In this document: one piece after another, positions 18,109 to 27,145 of the stretch
How the letters are laid out: the number at the start of each line of letters is the position of its first letter
Numbering within the stretch: position 1 is the first letter of the stretch
DNA from: Selenomonadales bacterium
GTDB lineage: Bacteria > Bacillota > Negativicutes > Sporomusales > UBA7701
DNA length: 64,000 nucleotides
Direction: 5' to 3'
NCBI GenBank assembly: GCA_018434945.1
Contig: JAHDOI010000020.1
Span: forward strand, 1-64,000
Program-made: the position numbers and the translations under genes
Notes under the pieces: generated by a model
What the model saw: the letters and a program-made list of their open reading frames with translations, nothing else
Told to the model about the DNA's origin: nothing
The model's database searches: none

Positions 18109-19254
18109 ATGCAATCCTATTTCAAGCTCACCCGTCCGGCGACCGAGTCGCTGGCGGAAAAGTACGGCACACCGCTGTTAGTCCTGTCGCTCGACCAGGT
18201 GAAGGCCAACTACCGGTTCCTCACCGAACACCTGCCCGGAGTAAAGGTCCACTACGCCGTGAAGGCCAATCCGGAGAGACGGCTGGTGCAGGCGCTGGCG
18301 GACGAGGGCTCGTGCTTCGATGTCGCTTCCGACGGCGAAATGCTCGAACTGGCGGCGATGGGCGTCGCGCCCGACCGCATCATATACGCCAACCCGATCA
18401 AGACGGCCAGCGGCCTGGCGGTTGCCCGCCGCACCGGCGTAAACAGGTTCACTTTCGACAGCGAGAACGAGATCGGCCGCATCGCGCGGGCCATCCCCGG
18501 CGGCACGGTGCTGCTGCGGATCAGGGTGGACAACCCGCAGGCGCTTGTCGATCTCAACAAGAAATTCGGCGCGCCGCCCGAGGACGCCCTGCGGCTTCTC
18601 AGGCTGGCCCGCGAGCAGGGGCTGGACGTCGCCGGGCTCTGTTTCCACGTCGGCAGCCAGTCGACGAGCGCCAAAGCGTACACCGAAGCGATCAGGGTCT
18701 GCCGGCGGTTGTTCGACGCCGCGGCTCAGGACGGGTTCAAGCTGCGCTTCCTCGATATCGGCGGCGGGTTCCCCATCCCCACCCCGCAGGAGAACGTGGA
18801 TGTGGCGGCGATGCTGGCCGAGATCCGGGCGGCGCTGGCCGTTTTCCCGGACACCGAGATATGGAGCGAACCGGGCCGCTTTATCTGCGGCACGGCTGTC
18901 AATCTCATCACCCGCGTGATCGGCGTCCAGACCCGCAACGATCAGCAGTGGTATTTCCTCGACGAAGGATTGTACGGGACGTTCTCCGGGGTTATATTCG
19001 ACCACTGGGATTTCGCCCTGGAGACTTTCCGCGAGGGCGAACAAATCGCCGCCACTTTCGCCGGGCCGAGCTGCGATTCGTTCGACGTCATGTTCCGCGA
19101 CAAGCCGACTGTGCCGCTGGCGGTGGACGACCTCATCCTGGTGCCGAACTGCGGCGCGTACACTTCGGCGTCGGCGACGACCTTCAACGGCTTCGCCAAG
19201 ACCGATATCCATATCTGGGAGGAACTGCGGGCCGAAGTGGCCGAGGCGGTGTAG
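18109..19254 (+). CDS. ldc: Lysine/ornithine decarboxylase (type III PLP fold)
   Basis: A 381-aa decarboxylase closely resembling the Selenomonas ruminantium lysine/ornithine decarboxylase, which makes cadaverine (or putrescine) for covalent attachment to peptidoglycan. The PLP lysine is K52 in YAVKANPE; GEM, CFHVGSQS, DIGGGFPIP, WSEPGRF and the catalytic GPSCDSFDV near the C-terminus follow in family order. The start MQSYFKLTR at 18109 is preceded by GGGGTG. An earlier in-frame ATG (18034) would add residues encoded by the hairpin region and is less likely. Diamine-substituted murein is a Negativicutes trait that tethers the outer membrane, so this gene supports the assignment. Lysine versus ornithine preference is not decided. 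Confidence 0.85.
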   Translation: MQSYFKLTRPATESLAEKYGTPLLVLSLDQVKANYRFLTEHLPGVKVHYAVKANPERRLVQALADEGSCFDVASDGEMLELAAMGVAPDRIIYANPIKTASGLAVARRTGVNRFTFDSENEIGRIARAIPGGTVLLRIRVDNPQALVDLNKKFGAPPEDALRLLRLAREQGLDVAGLCFHVGSQSTSAKAYTEAIRVCRRLFDAAAQDGFKLRFLDIGGGFPIPTPQENVDVAAMLAEIRAALAVFPDTEIWSEPGRFICGTAVNLITRVIGVQTRNDQQWYFLDEGLYGTFSGVIFDHWDFALETFREGEQIAATFAGPSCDSFDVMFRDKPTVPLAVDDLILVPNCGAYTSASATTFNGFAKTDIHIWEELRAEVAEAV

Positions 19255-19266
19255 TTTTCCGAAGAG

Positions 19267-19297
19267 AAAAAGGTTGGGCGACAGCCCAACCTTTTTT
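19267..19297. terminator. Bidirectional terminator after ldc
   Basis: A 13-bp stem (19267-19279 with 19284-19296), loop GACA, T6; it also faces the convergent methyltransferase gene. Confidence 0.92.
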
Positions 19298-19325
19298 GTG
19301 TCTATGAACGTTGATGTGGCCGCTG

Positions 19326-19985
19326 CTATTCGCCCAGCAGGAGACGGAACCGCAGACTGCCGACGAGTCCCGTGCGCCGGTAGTAGTCGCGGTATTCGGG
19401 GAACGTGGCCAGCAACAGTTTTTCTTCGCGGTTGAGCCTGAGGACGAGGACGGCGATGTGGGCGGCGGAGACGGCGATCATCGGCAGGGAGGGGAACATC
19501 ATCATGTTGGCGGCCGCCCAGACGATGTAGCACACGTACAGCGGATGGCGGGAATATTTGTAGATGCCGTGGGCGACGACGCCGTGGGCTTCGGGTAGGA
19601 CTGTGAGACAGTCTTTGAGACAGAGCAGCGCCCAGAGGATGAAGGGGTAGGGAAAGAGGGCGACGATGCCGCCAGCCTGCCGCAGGGCGGGCGCGAGAGC
19701 GAATTCGGGCACCGGGTACGTTATGGCGAAGGCGCTGCCGATGAAGCCGAGCGAGCCGACGACGCCCAGCAGAAAGCCTCCCGGCGAGGTGTCGATGTTT
19801 TTGGGTTTGTTGAAGGAGCTTTTGACGAGAAAGTAGATGTCGAGCAGTGAGACGATAACGGCCACGCCGCCCCACAGCAGGTGATAGCCGGAGGAGGGGA
19901 AGGAACCGAGCCGGGCGACGACCAGCAGGAGGCAGAAGGTGGTTATGGCGGCGTTGGCTATAAAGCGGACATGGTTGGCGGACAT
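19326..19985 (-). CDS. Isoprenylcysteine carboxyl methyltransferase-like membrane protein
   Basis: A 219-aa integral membrane protein with about six hydrophobic helices. The C-terminal half has the ICMT/PEMT SAM-binding signature: HGIYKYSRHPLYVCYIVW followed by NREEKLLLATFPEYRDYYRRT. Bacterial homologues methylate small or lipid substrates of unknown identity. ATG follows AAGGAG. It is a single gene convergent with ldc. Between it and corA (19986-20265) only GC-rich sequence without a recognisable regulatory element is seen. Confidence 0.82.
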   Translation of the reverse strand: MSANHVRFIANAAITTFCLLLVVARLGSFPSSGYHLLWGGVAVIVSLLDIYFLVKSSFNKPKNIDTSPGGFLLGVVGSLGFIGSAFAITYPVPEFALAPALRQAGGIVALFPYPFILWALLCLKDCLTVLPEAHGVVAHGIYKYSRHPLYVCYIVWAAANMMMFPSLPMIAVSAAHIAVLVLRLNREEKLLLATFPEYRDYYRRTGLVGSLRFRLLLGE

Positions 19986-20265
19986 GGCGGCAACTCCTTG
20001 TTTATGATTCGTATTCTGTATTTTCCCGGCCCGGCGCCTTGCTTCCTTGAGACCGCGGGTTCAATTTGCCGGGACCGCCGTCCTAAGGCGGGGCGTGAGG
20101 GAGGGCGGCCGCCTGTGGCGAAAAGGCGCAGACATCACCGGCATTACGACTTTTCCCTGACGAGGTAATTATTTCACCGGCAAAAAGGAGTCGGGCGGAC
20201 GGGGTGGAATATATCGGTAGCACAAAAGCGGGCGGACAGCCGCCTGCGGCGGGGAGGCCGAGGGT

Positions 20266-21324
20266 GTGGCGGAGAAGCGCGGTATGGCCGGGAAGGCGGG
20301 GCTGCCTCCGGAATCTCTTGTCCATGTAGGCCGCGAGTACGGCGGGTCTGCGAAGGTGACGGTGCTCGATTACGACGCCGCCGGCGCCCGGGAACGGACC
20401 GCCGCCGACGTCGCGGGGCTGGCGGCGTTCCGGTCGGCGGATACGGTGACGTGGATAAGCGTGGACGGGCTGCATAATGTCGGCCTGATCGAAAAAATCG
20501 GCGCTGCGTTCTCGATTCATCCGCTGGTGCTGGAGGATATCTTAAACACCCACCAGCGTCCCAAGCTGGAAGATTACGAGGACTATCTCTACATAGTGCT
20601 GCAGGCGTTCGCGCCGGAGCAGGACGGAAAGACGGCCGGAGAGCAGGTGAGCCTGATCGTCGGCGACGGGTATGTGCTTTCTTTTCAGGAGAGCAGCCGG
20701 GAAATTTTCAAGGCGGTCCGGGAGAGGATCAACGGCGGCAAGGGCCGCATCCGGCGCGAGGGCGCGGATTATCTGGCCTATTCGTTGCTCGATACGATCG
20801 TCGACAATTATTATCTGGTGCTTGAAGAAATGGCGGAGCGGCTGGAGGATTTGGAGGACACCATGGTTACCCGGCCGGGGCAGGGAACGCTGCAGGACAT
20901 CCATTCCCTCAAACGGGAGATGCTTTTTTTCCGCAAGGCGCTGTGGCCGCTGCGCGAGGTGGCAGGGGTGCTGAGCCGCGGCGAGTCGCATCTGATACGG
21001 CAGACGACCCTGCCGTATTACCGGGATGCTTACGACCATACCATTCAGGTCATCGATACGCTGGAGACGTATCGCGACATTTTGTCCGGGATGCTGGACA
21101 TTTACCTGTCGAGTATCAGCAACAGGCTTAACGAGATCATGAAGGTGCTGACGATCATCTCGACCATCTTCATCCCGCTGACGTTTCTCGCCGGGGTTTA
21201 CGGGATGAATTTCAAGTATATGCCGGAGCTGGAATGGGAGTACGGCTACCCGGCGGTATGGGCGGTGATGATTCTGGCGGGTCTGGTGATGGTGGGCTTC
21301 TTCCGCAGACACAGATGGTTGTAG
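20266..21324 (+). CDS. corA: CorA family magnesium/cobalt transporter
   Basis: A 352-aa pentameric channel. The large cytoplasmic N-terminal domain (about 1-285) ends in a long helix. The two C-terminal membrane helices follow, with the selectivity motif YGMNF (G313-M314-N315) after the first and a basic tail (FFRRHRWL). WISVDGLHN and HPLVLEDILNTHQRPKLEDYEDYLYIVL are typical CorA N-domain motifs. GTG at 20266 follows GGGGAGG; the ATG at 20284 is an alternative. A terminator follows. Confidence 0.93.
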   Translation: MAEKRGMAGKAGLPPESLVHVGREYGGSAKVTVLDYDAAGARERTAADVAGLAAFRSADTVTWISVDGLHNVGLIEKIGAAFSIHPLVLEDILNTHQRPKLEDYEDYLYIVLQAFAPEQDGKTAGEQVSLIVGDGYVLSFQESSREIFKAVRERINGGKGRIRREGADYLAYSLLDTIVDNYYLVLEEMAERLEDLEDTMVTRPGQGTLQDIHSLKREMLFFRKALWPLREVAGVLSRGESHLIRQTTLPYYRDAYDHTIQVIDTLETYRDILSGMLDIYLSSISNRLNEIMKVLTIISTIFIPLTFLAGVYGMNFKYMPELEWEYGYPAVWAVMILAGLVMVGFFRRHRWL

Positions 21325-21345
21325 ATATATAGGACAGTATTATGG

Positions 21346-21369
21346 CGGTCCCGGGAGGGACCGTTTTTT
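21346..21369 (+). terminator. Intrinsic terminator after corA
   Basis: CGGTCCC (21346-21352) pairs with GGGACCG (21357-21363), loop GGGA, then T6. Confidence 0.9.
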
Positions 21370-21522
21370 GTTTGGGAAGGCTTATATGGGGACTGTGGGC
21401 CCGTGGTCCCAGAAAAACGAGACTGTCGCCGCCACCTGTTTAAGGCCGTGGTCGGATGAGGAGACGGAGGCTTTGCGCTACAATTAAAGCATGACAGCGT
21501 AGTATCATTTGGAGGGAAAGAT

Positions 21523-22353
21523 GTGGCGAAATTATCGACCAAAGGGCTGATTGCCATAGCCCTGGTTTTCAGTTTATTAGCGGCTGTACTGGTTTACAGC
21601 TTTCTGAAGGGCCTGGCCGACCAGACCGCCAAGCAGGGGCTGCCGGTGGTGGTGGCCAAGGCCGACGTGCCGCCGAAAACGCGGCTGACGGCCGAGATGC
21701 TGCAGGTCGTGAACGTGCCGGCCGAGTATATCCAACCCGGGGCGGTGCAGGAGCTCGACAAGGCGGTGGGGATAGTGGCCCGCGAGCAGATCGTCGCGGG
21801 CGAGCAGGTGACCCAGCGCCGGCTGCTCCTCGAAGGCAAGTCGGCCGGGTTCACCGGCATTATCCCGCCGGACAAGCGGGCGGTGTCGGTGGCGGTGACG
21901 GAGGTTACCGGCGTGGCCGGACTCGTCAAGCCCGGCGACTATGTGGATGTCATCGTGACCTTCGACACCAATATCCTTGGCGAGCATCTCAGCCAGATTT
22001 TCCTGCAGAACGTCAGAGTGCTGGCCGCCAACCGCGATACCGAGGCGGCTGCCGCCGAAGCGGGTAAGAAGGAAACGACCACGAACACGAAGATGACGGT
22101 GACGCTGGCGGTGTCGCCTGAGGAGGCGACCCGGCTGACGGTGGCCGACGAGAAGGGCAAGATCCGCCTGGTGCTCCGGCCTTATCTGCCCGACGGCGCG
22201 GTGGTCGTCGCCAACGCGCTGAAGCCGCGCGACATCGTGAATGCCTCCGCTCCCCAGCCGGCTCCCGCGGCCGGCTGGTCCGGCCCGGCGCCGGCGCCCA
22301 AGGGGATCCAGGTCATCCGCGGCACAAAAACGGAAATGGTTCCGGTCAATTAG
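21523..22353 (+). CDS. cpaB: Flp pilus assembly protein CpaB/RcpC
   Basis: A 276-aa periplasmic protein and first gene of the Tad locus. One N-terminal membrane helix (about residues 8-27) is followed by a SAF domain (VVVAKADVPPKTRLTAEMLQVVNVPAEYI) and the RcpC/CpaB domain (AVSVAVTEVTGVAGLVKPGDYVDVIVT). A Pro/Ala-rich stretch precedes the C-terminus. It probably binds peptidoglycan or helps the secretin gate. GTG follows GGAGGGAAAGAT. It is 19 bp from the secretin gene. Confidence 0.9.
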   Translation: MAKLSTKGLIAIALVFSLLAAVLVYSFLKGLADQTAKQGLPVVVAKADVPPKTRLTAEMLQVVNVPAEYIQPGAVQELDKAVGIVAREQIVAGEQVTQRRLLLEGKSAGFTGIIPPDKRAVSVAVTEVTGVAGLVKPGDYVDVIVTFDTNILGEHLSQIFLQNVRVLAANRDTEAAAAEAGKKETTTNTKMTVTLAVSPEEATRLTVADEKGKIRLVLRPYLPDGAVVVANALKPRDIVNASAPQPAPAAGWSGPAPAPKGIQVIRGTKTEMVPVN

Positions 22354-22372
22354 GGCCGGCGGAGGTTTTGCG

Positions 22373-23707
22373 ATGAAAAGGGCAACTATGAGGATAATCA
22401 TGCTGGTGCTGTGTTTCGCGCTCCAGGTCGCGCCGGCATCGGCGGCCAACGAGAAGATCGCGGTGGCGGTCAGCCAGTCGTGCCTCGTCAGTATCGACGG
22501 GGTGGCCAGGGTGGCGGTGGCCAACCCGGAGGTGGCCGATGTCCTGGTCGTGTCCGGGTCGGAGCTGCTGGTCGTAGGCAAGCAGCCGGGGGTGACGACG
22601 CTGCATATCTGGGCGTCGTCCGGACAAAGCAGCTACGATATCGAGGTCGGCACCAACGATACGCAGATCGCCAACGATATCAAGACCATCCTGGGCTACG
22701 ACATCCGCGTGAGCAAGGTCGGCAAGAACGTCATCCTCGAGGGCGGCGTCAACGACCAGTACCAGAAGATGCGGGCCGAGAAGGTGGCCGGCGCGTACGG
22801 CGAAAAGGTGATAAACCTGCTGGAGATCGTGCGGCCGGTGCAGGTGAAGATCGAGGCCAGGGTGATCGAGATCAACCGGTCGAAGACGGACAACCTGGGG
22901 ATCAAGTGGGGCAACAGCGTGTCGACGCCGGGGACATTCCGGGTCGGCCAGACGCCGCAGGCGGACTGGAAGGTGACCTATGGCGCCAACGAGTCGGGTT
23001 ACGCGTACAATAACGCCCTGATCGACAGCAAGAAGTACGGCAAGACCTGGGGCGGTTACGGCGGCTACTGGGACGTCAACGCCCAACTGGATGCGCTGAT
23101 CAAGGACGGCCTGGCGAAGGTCCTCTCGCAACCGAACGTCATCACGCTGAGCGGCGAGAAGGCCAGCATCATGGTCGGCGGCGAGATCCCCATCCCGGTG
23201 TCGGTCGCGAACGGGGTGGTGTCGGTGGAGTGGAAGCAGTTCGGCATCAAGCTGGACATCTCCCCCGAGGTCAACAGCGAGGGGCTGATCAACAGCAGGA
23301 TCAAGGCCGAGGTCAGCACTGTCGACTGGAGCGACGACCATAAGATCGGGCTGAGTGCGAATTTCCAGATCCCGCCGATCAACACCCGCAAGGCGGAGGC
23401 GGCGATCGCGCTGGCTTCGGGCCAGACGATGGCCCTCGGCGGGCTGATCGCCAGCGAGACGACGAAAGCGGTGACGAAGATCCCCGGACTGGCGAATATC
23501 CCCGTGCTGGGCAAGCTGTTCACAAGCACGTCGTTCTCCACCCAGGAGACCGAGCTGGTTGTCCTGATAACGCCGACGATCGTCGATCCTAAGGAATACG
23601 TTCCGAGCATGACGACAGAGATGAATGACTTCGTCAAGGAAGACCCGTATGCCGACAAGAACAAGGCGAAAACGGCGGGAGGAAAGCAGAATGGCGACAA
23701 AAATTAA
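22373..23707 (+). CDS. cpaC: Tad secretin (CpaC/RcpA)
   Basis: A 444-aa outer-membrane channel subunit. A signal peptide (about residues 1-24, ending APASAA) is followed by the pilus-formation N domain (VSQSCLVSIDGVARVAVANPEVADV), a BON-like region and the secretin domain (VLSQPNVITLSGEKASIMVGGEIPIPV ... LGGLIASE ... IPVLGKLFTS ... LVVLITPTIVDP). It implies an outer membrane, in line with a diderm Negativicute. The start is set at ATG 22373 after GGAGG; the upstream in-frame extension reads out-of-phase cpaB sequence. It overlaps cpaE by 17 bases. Confidence 0.92.
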   Translation: MKRATMRIIMLVLCFALQVAPASAANEKIAVAVSQSCLVSIDGVARVAVANPEVADVLVVSGSELLVVGKQPGVTTLHIWASSGQSSYDIEVGTNDTQIANDIKTILGYDIRVSKVGKNVILEGGVNDQYQKMRAEKVAGAYGEKVINLLEIVRPVQVKIEARVIEINRSKTDNLGIKWGNSVSTPGTFRVGQTPQADWKVTYGANESGYAYNNALIDSKKYGKTWGGYGGYWDVNAQLDALIKDGLAKVLSQPNVITLSGEKASIMVGGEIPIPVSVANGVVSVEWKQFGIKLDISPEVNSEGLINSRIKAEVSTVDWSDDHKIGLSANFQIPPINTRKAEAAIALASGQTMALGGLIASETTKAVTKIPGLANIPVLGKLFTSTSFSTQETELVVLITPTIVDPKEYVPSMTTEMNDFVKEDPYADKNKAKTAGGKQNGDKN

Positions 23708-24896
23708 GGTGCTGATCGTCGACGATGTCGCGGCAACGAGGGAGAATATCGGCAAGCTGATGGCGTTCGACCAGGAAATAACGGCCGTGGGCCAGGCGGC
23801 CAGCGCCGAGGAGGCGATCGCCAAGGCCAGGGAACTGCAGCCCGATGTCATCCTGATGGATATCAACATGCCGGGCATGGACGGGCTGGCGGCCACCGCG
23901 CTGCTCAGCGGCGAACTGCCCAATGTCTGCGTGATCATCATGAGCGTGCAGGGCGAGCAGGAATATCTGCGCCGGGCGATGCTGGCCGGGGCCAAGGATT
24001 ATCTCATCAAGCCGTTCAGCGGCGACGAGCTGCGGCAGGCGGTCAAGCAGGTGTACGCCAGCGAGCAGAACAGGCGGAAGGTCATCCCGTTCGATGCGCG
24101 GCAGCCCGAGGCCGGCAAGGTGATAACGGTATTCAGCACCAAGGGCGGGGTGGGTAAAACGACCATCGCCACCAATCTGGCGGTGGCCCTGGGGACCCGC
24201 ACCCGGCAGAAGGTGTGCGTCGTCGACGCCGACCTGACCTTCGGCGATGTCAGCCTGTTCCTCAACGTGCTGCCCAGGGCGACGGCCGCGGATCTGGCCG
24301 CGGACGGCGACGCCCTGGAAAGCGGCCAGGTGGGCGACTACCTGACCCGCTATAATGATTACGTCGACGTGCTGGCGGCGCCGCTCCGGCCCGAGCAGGC
24401 GGAACTGGTCACCGCCGCCCATCTGGGGTCGATGCTGAAGGCGCTGCGCGCTGTTTACCGGTACGTCATCGTCGATACCGCCCCGTCGTTCAGCGAGACG
24501 ATGCTGACGGCCCTCGACGAGGCCGACCACGTGCTGGTGGTCTCGTCCCTCGATCTGCCGACGATCAAGAACGTCAAACTGTGCCTGGAGATTATGGACT
24601 CTTTGGCCTACAGCGGCGACAAGGTGAAGCTGGTGCTCAACAGAGCCAGCGGCGAGGGTGGCATGGACGTGCGGGAGGTGGAGGAGAGCCTGCGGCGGCC
24701 GTTCGCCGCCGTGCTGCCGAGCGACGGCAAGGTGGTGATGCCTTCGGTCAACCGGGGGATACCGTTTGTGGTCACAAATCCCGAGGCGGCGGTTTCCCAG
24801 GGGCTTTTCAACCTGGCGAAGAACATTGCCGGCGAGGCCGAGGGCCGCGAGGAGCCCCGCGGAGTGGTGCACCGGCTTAAGCGTCTGCTGGGCTGA
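23691..24896 (+). CDS. cpaE: CpaE/TadZ-like localisation ATPase with response-regulator receiver domain
   Basis: A 401-aa protein. The N-terminal receiver domain (about 1-125) has VLIVDDV, the phospho-acceptor region ILMDINMPGMDG and the KPF lysine, so it may be a true phosphoreceiver. The C-terminal MinD/ParA ATPase has the deviant Walker A KGGVGKTT near residue 151. TadZ/CpaE positions the pilus machine at a cell pole. The start is ATG 23691 after GGGAGGAAAG, inside the cpaC 3' end. The DegS-like kinase two genes downstream is a conceivable but unproven partner. Confidence 0.9.
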   Translation: MATKIKVLIVDDVAATRENIGKLMAFDQEITAVGQAASAEEAIAKARELQPDVILMDINMPGMDGLAATALLSGELPNVCVIIMSVQGEQEYLRRAMLAGAKDYLIKPFSGDELRQAVKQVYASEQNRRKVIPFDARQPEAGKVITVFSTKGGVGKTTIATNLAVALGTRTRQKVCVVDADLTFGDVSLFLNVLPRATAADLAADGDALESGQVGDYLTRYNDYVDVLAAPLRPEQAELVTAAHLGSMLKALRAVYRYVIVDTAPSFSETMLTALDEADHVLVVSSLDLPTIKNVKLCLEIMDSLAYSGDKVKLVLNRASGEGGMDVREVEESLRRPFAAVLPSDGKVVMPSVNRGIPFVVTNPEAAVSQGLFNLAKNIAGEAEGREEPRGVVHRLKRLLG

Positions 24897-24914
24897 CGGG
24901 AGGAGGCGACAGGA

Positions 24915-25889
24915 ATGGAATTCGCGATCGCGGCGGTCACTTTTCTGGCGGTGCTGACGGTGTTGGCGGCTGCGACCATCTCGGCGGCCTCGTCCCGCCG
25001 CGCCGTCGCCGTGCGGCTGAACCGCTACGTCGAACTGCCGGAAGCGGGGAGCGGGACGCTCCAGGTGCCGCTGACCGGCGCCGGACTGCCCGGCTGGCGG
25101 GCGACTGTGCGGCGACTGAGCAAGCACTTCGAATCGCCCCGCGGTTCCCGGACCGTAGAACGGAAGCTGGTGCAGGCCGGTCTGCCGCTCCGCCCCTCGG
25201 AGTTCTCGGTCATCTGCGCGGGAATGACGGTGCTGGGCGCCCTGCTGATGCTGATGCTGTCCGGCGGCAAGTTCGCCGCCGCGGCGGTCGGCGCCTGCTG
25301 CGGCCTGGTCGCGCCGCACGCCGTGCTGCGGCTGAAGGCGGCGCGGCGTCTGCGGCGGTTCAACGACCAATTGGGCGACGCTCTCGTGCTTGTGGCCAAT
25401 TCGTTGCGCACCGGCTACAGCTTCCTGCAGGCCCTCGAGATGGTGGCCAGGGAAATGCCGGAACCGATCGCCGCCGAATTCGGCCGCACTCTCAAGGAGA
25501 TGGCCCTCGGGGTTACGACCGAGCAGGCGATGAATAACCTCGCCCGCCGGATAGACAGCGACGACCTCGATCTTGTCGTGACCGCGGTGCTTATCCAGCG
25601 GCAGGTGGGCGGCAATCTGGCCGAGGTGCTGGACAACATCGCCGGCACTATCAGGGCGCGGGTCAAGCTCAAGGGCGAGATCAGGACGCTGACCGCCCAG
25701 GGACGGATTTCGGGGCTGATCCTCTGCCTGCTGCCGATCGTGGTGGGGTTCGGCACCTATGTGGTCAACCCGGGATATATTTCGGTGCTGTTCAACCACC
25801 CGATCGGCCAGGTGATGATCGGCGGGGTGGTCGTGAGCCAGCTGTTCGGGGCGCTGCTCATCCGCAAGATTGTCAGTATCAATATTTGA
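24915..25889 (+). CDS. tadB: Tad inner-membrane platform protein TadB
   Basis: A 324-aa GspF-type membrane protein. One N-terminal helix is followed by a cytoplasmic stretch, two helices (about residues 95-140), and the T2SSF domain (DQLGDALVLVANSLRTGYSFLQALEMVAREMPEPI ... QVGGNLAEVLDNIAGTIRAR) with C-terminal helices. It pairs with TadC to form the platform on which the ATPase acts. ATG follows GGGAGGAGG. A terminator-like hairpin separates it from the kinase gene. Confidence 0.9.
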   Translation: MEFAIAAVTFLAVLTVLAAATISAASSRRAVAVRLNRYVELPEAGSGTLQVPLTGAGLPGWRATVRRLSKHFESPRGSRTVERKLVQAGLPLRPSEFSVICAGMTVLGALLMLMLSGGKFAAAAVGACCGLVAPHAVLRLKAARRLRRFNDQLGDALVLVANSLRTGYSFLQALEMVAREMPEPIAAEFGRTLKEMALGVTTEQAMNNLARRIDSDDLDLVVTAVLIQRQVGGNLAEVLDNIAGTIRARVKLKGEIRTLTAQGRISGLILCLLPIVVGFGTYVVNPGYISVLFNHPIGQVMIGGVVVSQLFGALLIRKIVSINI

Positions 25890-25895
25890 AGGAAG

Positions 25896-25920
25896 GGGGA
25901 GGAGCCGTCCTCCCCTTTTT
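25896..25920 (+). terminator. Intrinsic terminator after tadB
   Basis: GGGGAGGA (25896-25903) with TCCTCCCC (25908-25915), loop GCCG, then T5. Confidence 0.8.
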
Positions 25921-25996
25921 ATGTGGCCGGCGGCAGGGATATGGCTTCGGGGCCGCGAATTGCCTGGGAGAAAGATTGTGCGGGAAGGGTGGCCTT

Positions 25997-27136
25997 ATGC
26001 AGAAGCTCGACGCCAAAATACTCGATAAGATCGTCAAGCAGACGATCGCCGCCGTGGAGAAAGGCAAGTCGCAGATTTTCGAGATTTACGAGGCGGCCCG
26101 CGCCGAGATGGAGAACGTCAAGAAGGATCTGGAGAGGATCAAGCAGGAAACGAACGAGATCATCGTCCGCGTCGACGGGCTTGAGAAAAAGGAGCGGCGG
26201 ACCCGGCTGCGCCTGGCCGAAGTCCACCGCAATTTCAAGGTTTTCAGCGAGGAGGATATGAAGCAGGCGTACAAGGACGCCGAGAATGTGCGCGTCGAAC
26301 TGGAGGTGGCCCGCGAGCAGGAACGCAACCTCCGCCGCCAGCGGGATGATATGGAGCTGCGCCTGCGGAATCTTAAGGATACGTTGCAGCGCGCCGAGGG
26401 GCTGGTGTCCCAGGTGGGCGCCGCGCTGGGCTTTTTGGGCGATCATATGGAGACGGTGCTTACGCAGATCGATTCCCTGCAGCAGCGACAGGAGTTCGCC
26501 GCCAAGATCATCAAGGCCCAGGAGGAGGAGCGGCGGCGGGTGGCGCGGGAGATCCACGACGGCCCGGCCCAGGCGATGGCCAACGTCGTCTTCCGGGCGG
26601 AGGTGTGCGAGCGGCTGCTTGAGAGCGACCTCAACCGGGCGCGGGAAGAGCTCAAGGATCTGCAGGAGCAGATCCGCTATGTGCTGAAGGAAACGCGCAA
26701 GATTATCTTCGGCCTCAGGCCGATGACGCTCGACGATCTTGGCCTGGTGCCGACGCTGCGGCGGGTGCTCGACACGATGCGGGAGCGGTCCGGCGTCTAT
26801 CCGGAGATCAAGGTGACGGGCGAGGAGAAGCGGCTGAGCACTCACCTGGAGGTCGGCCTCTTCCGGACGGTGCAGGAGGCGCTCAATAATATCGAGAAAC
26901 ACGCCAGGGCCACCACCGGTTTGGTCAGGCTCGATTACCGCCCGGCGATGGTGACCGCGCTCGTCGAGGACGACGGAACGGGCTTCGATCCCGACGCCGA
27001 CCGGAGCGGGACGGAGAGCTTCGGCATCATGGGGATGCAGGAGAGGATCGCGCTCCTCGGCGGCGAGTTCGCGGTGAAGTCGCACAAGGGCCGAGGCACG
27101 AAGGTCATTATCAAGGTGCCGCTGAAGAACGAATAG
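25997..27136 (+). CDS. DegS-like cytoplasmic sensor histidine kinase
   Basis: A 379-aa kinase without membrane helices. The N-terminal half (about 1-170) is a long coiled coil as in Bacillus DegS (QIFEIYEAARAEMENVKKDLERI ...). HisKA_3 follows with the phosphorylated His187 in EERRRVAREIHDGPAQAM, then the HATPase domain (EALNNIEKHARA, VEDDGTGFDPDA, GIMGMQERIALLGG). No DegU-type regulator with an HTH is adjacent; the only receiver nearby is in CpaE. The start ATG 25997 follows GGGAAGGGTGG. Its position inside the Tad locus suggests control of pilus expression or assembly. Confidence 0.9.
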   Translation: MQKLDAKILDKIVKQTIAAVEKGKSQIFEIYEAARAEMENVKKDLERIKQETNEIIVRVDGLEKKERRTRLRLAEVHRNFKVFSEEDMKQAYKDAENVRVELEVAREQERNLRRQRDDMELRLRNLKDTLQRAEGLVSQVGAALGFLGDHMETVLTQIDSLQQRQEFAAKIIKAQEEERRRVAREIHDGPAQAMANVVFRAEVCERLLESDLNRAREELKDLQEQIRYVLKETRKIIFGLRPMTLDDLGLVPTLRRVLDTMRERSGVYPEIKVTGEEKRLSTHLEVGLFRTVQEALNNIEKHARATTGLVRLDYRPAMVTALVEDDGTGFDPDADRSGTESFGIMGMQERIALLGGEFAVKSHKGRGTKVIIKVPLKNE

Positions 27137-27145
27137 GACCAACAA

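Noticed and set aside
18178-19875. A 565-codon open frame on the minus strand
   Set aside because: It is antisense to ldc and out of phase with the ICMT-like gene; it also runs through the terminator.
19986-20265. M-box or other riboswitch before corA
   Set aside because: Only generic GC-rich hairpins were found, with no conserved M-box core and no terminator.
23634-25799. A 721-codon open frame on the minus strand
   Set aside because: It is antisense to cpaE and tadB, both clear families; no recognisable domain and no ribosome site.
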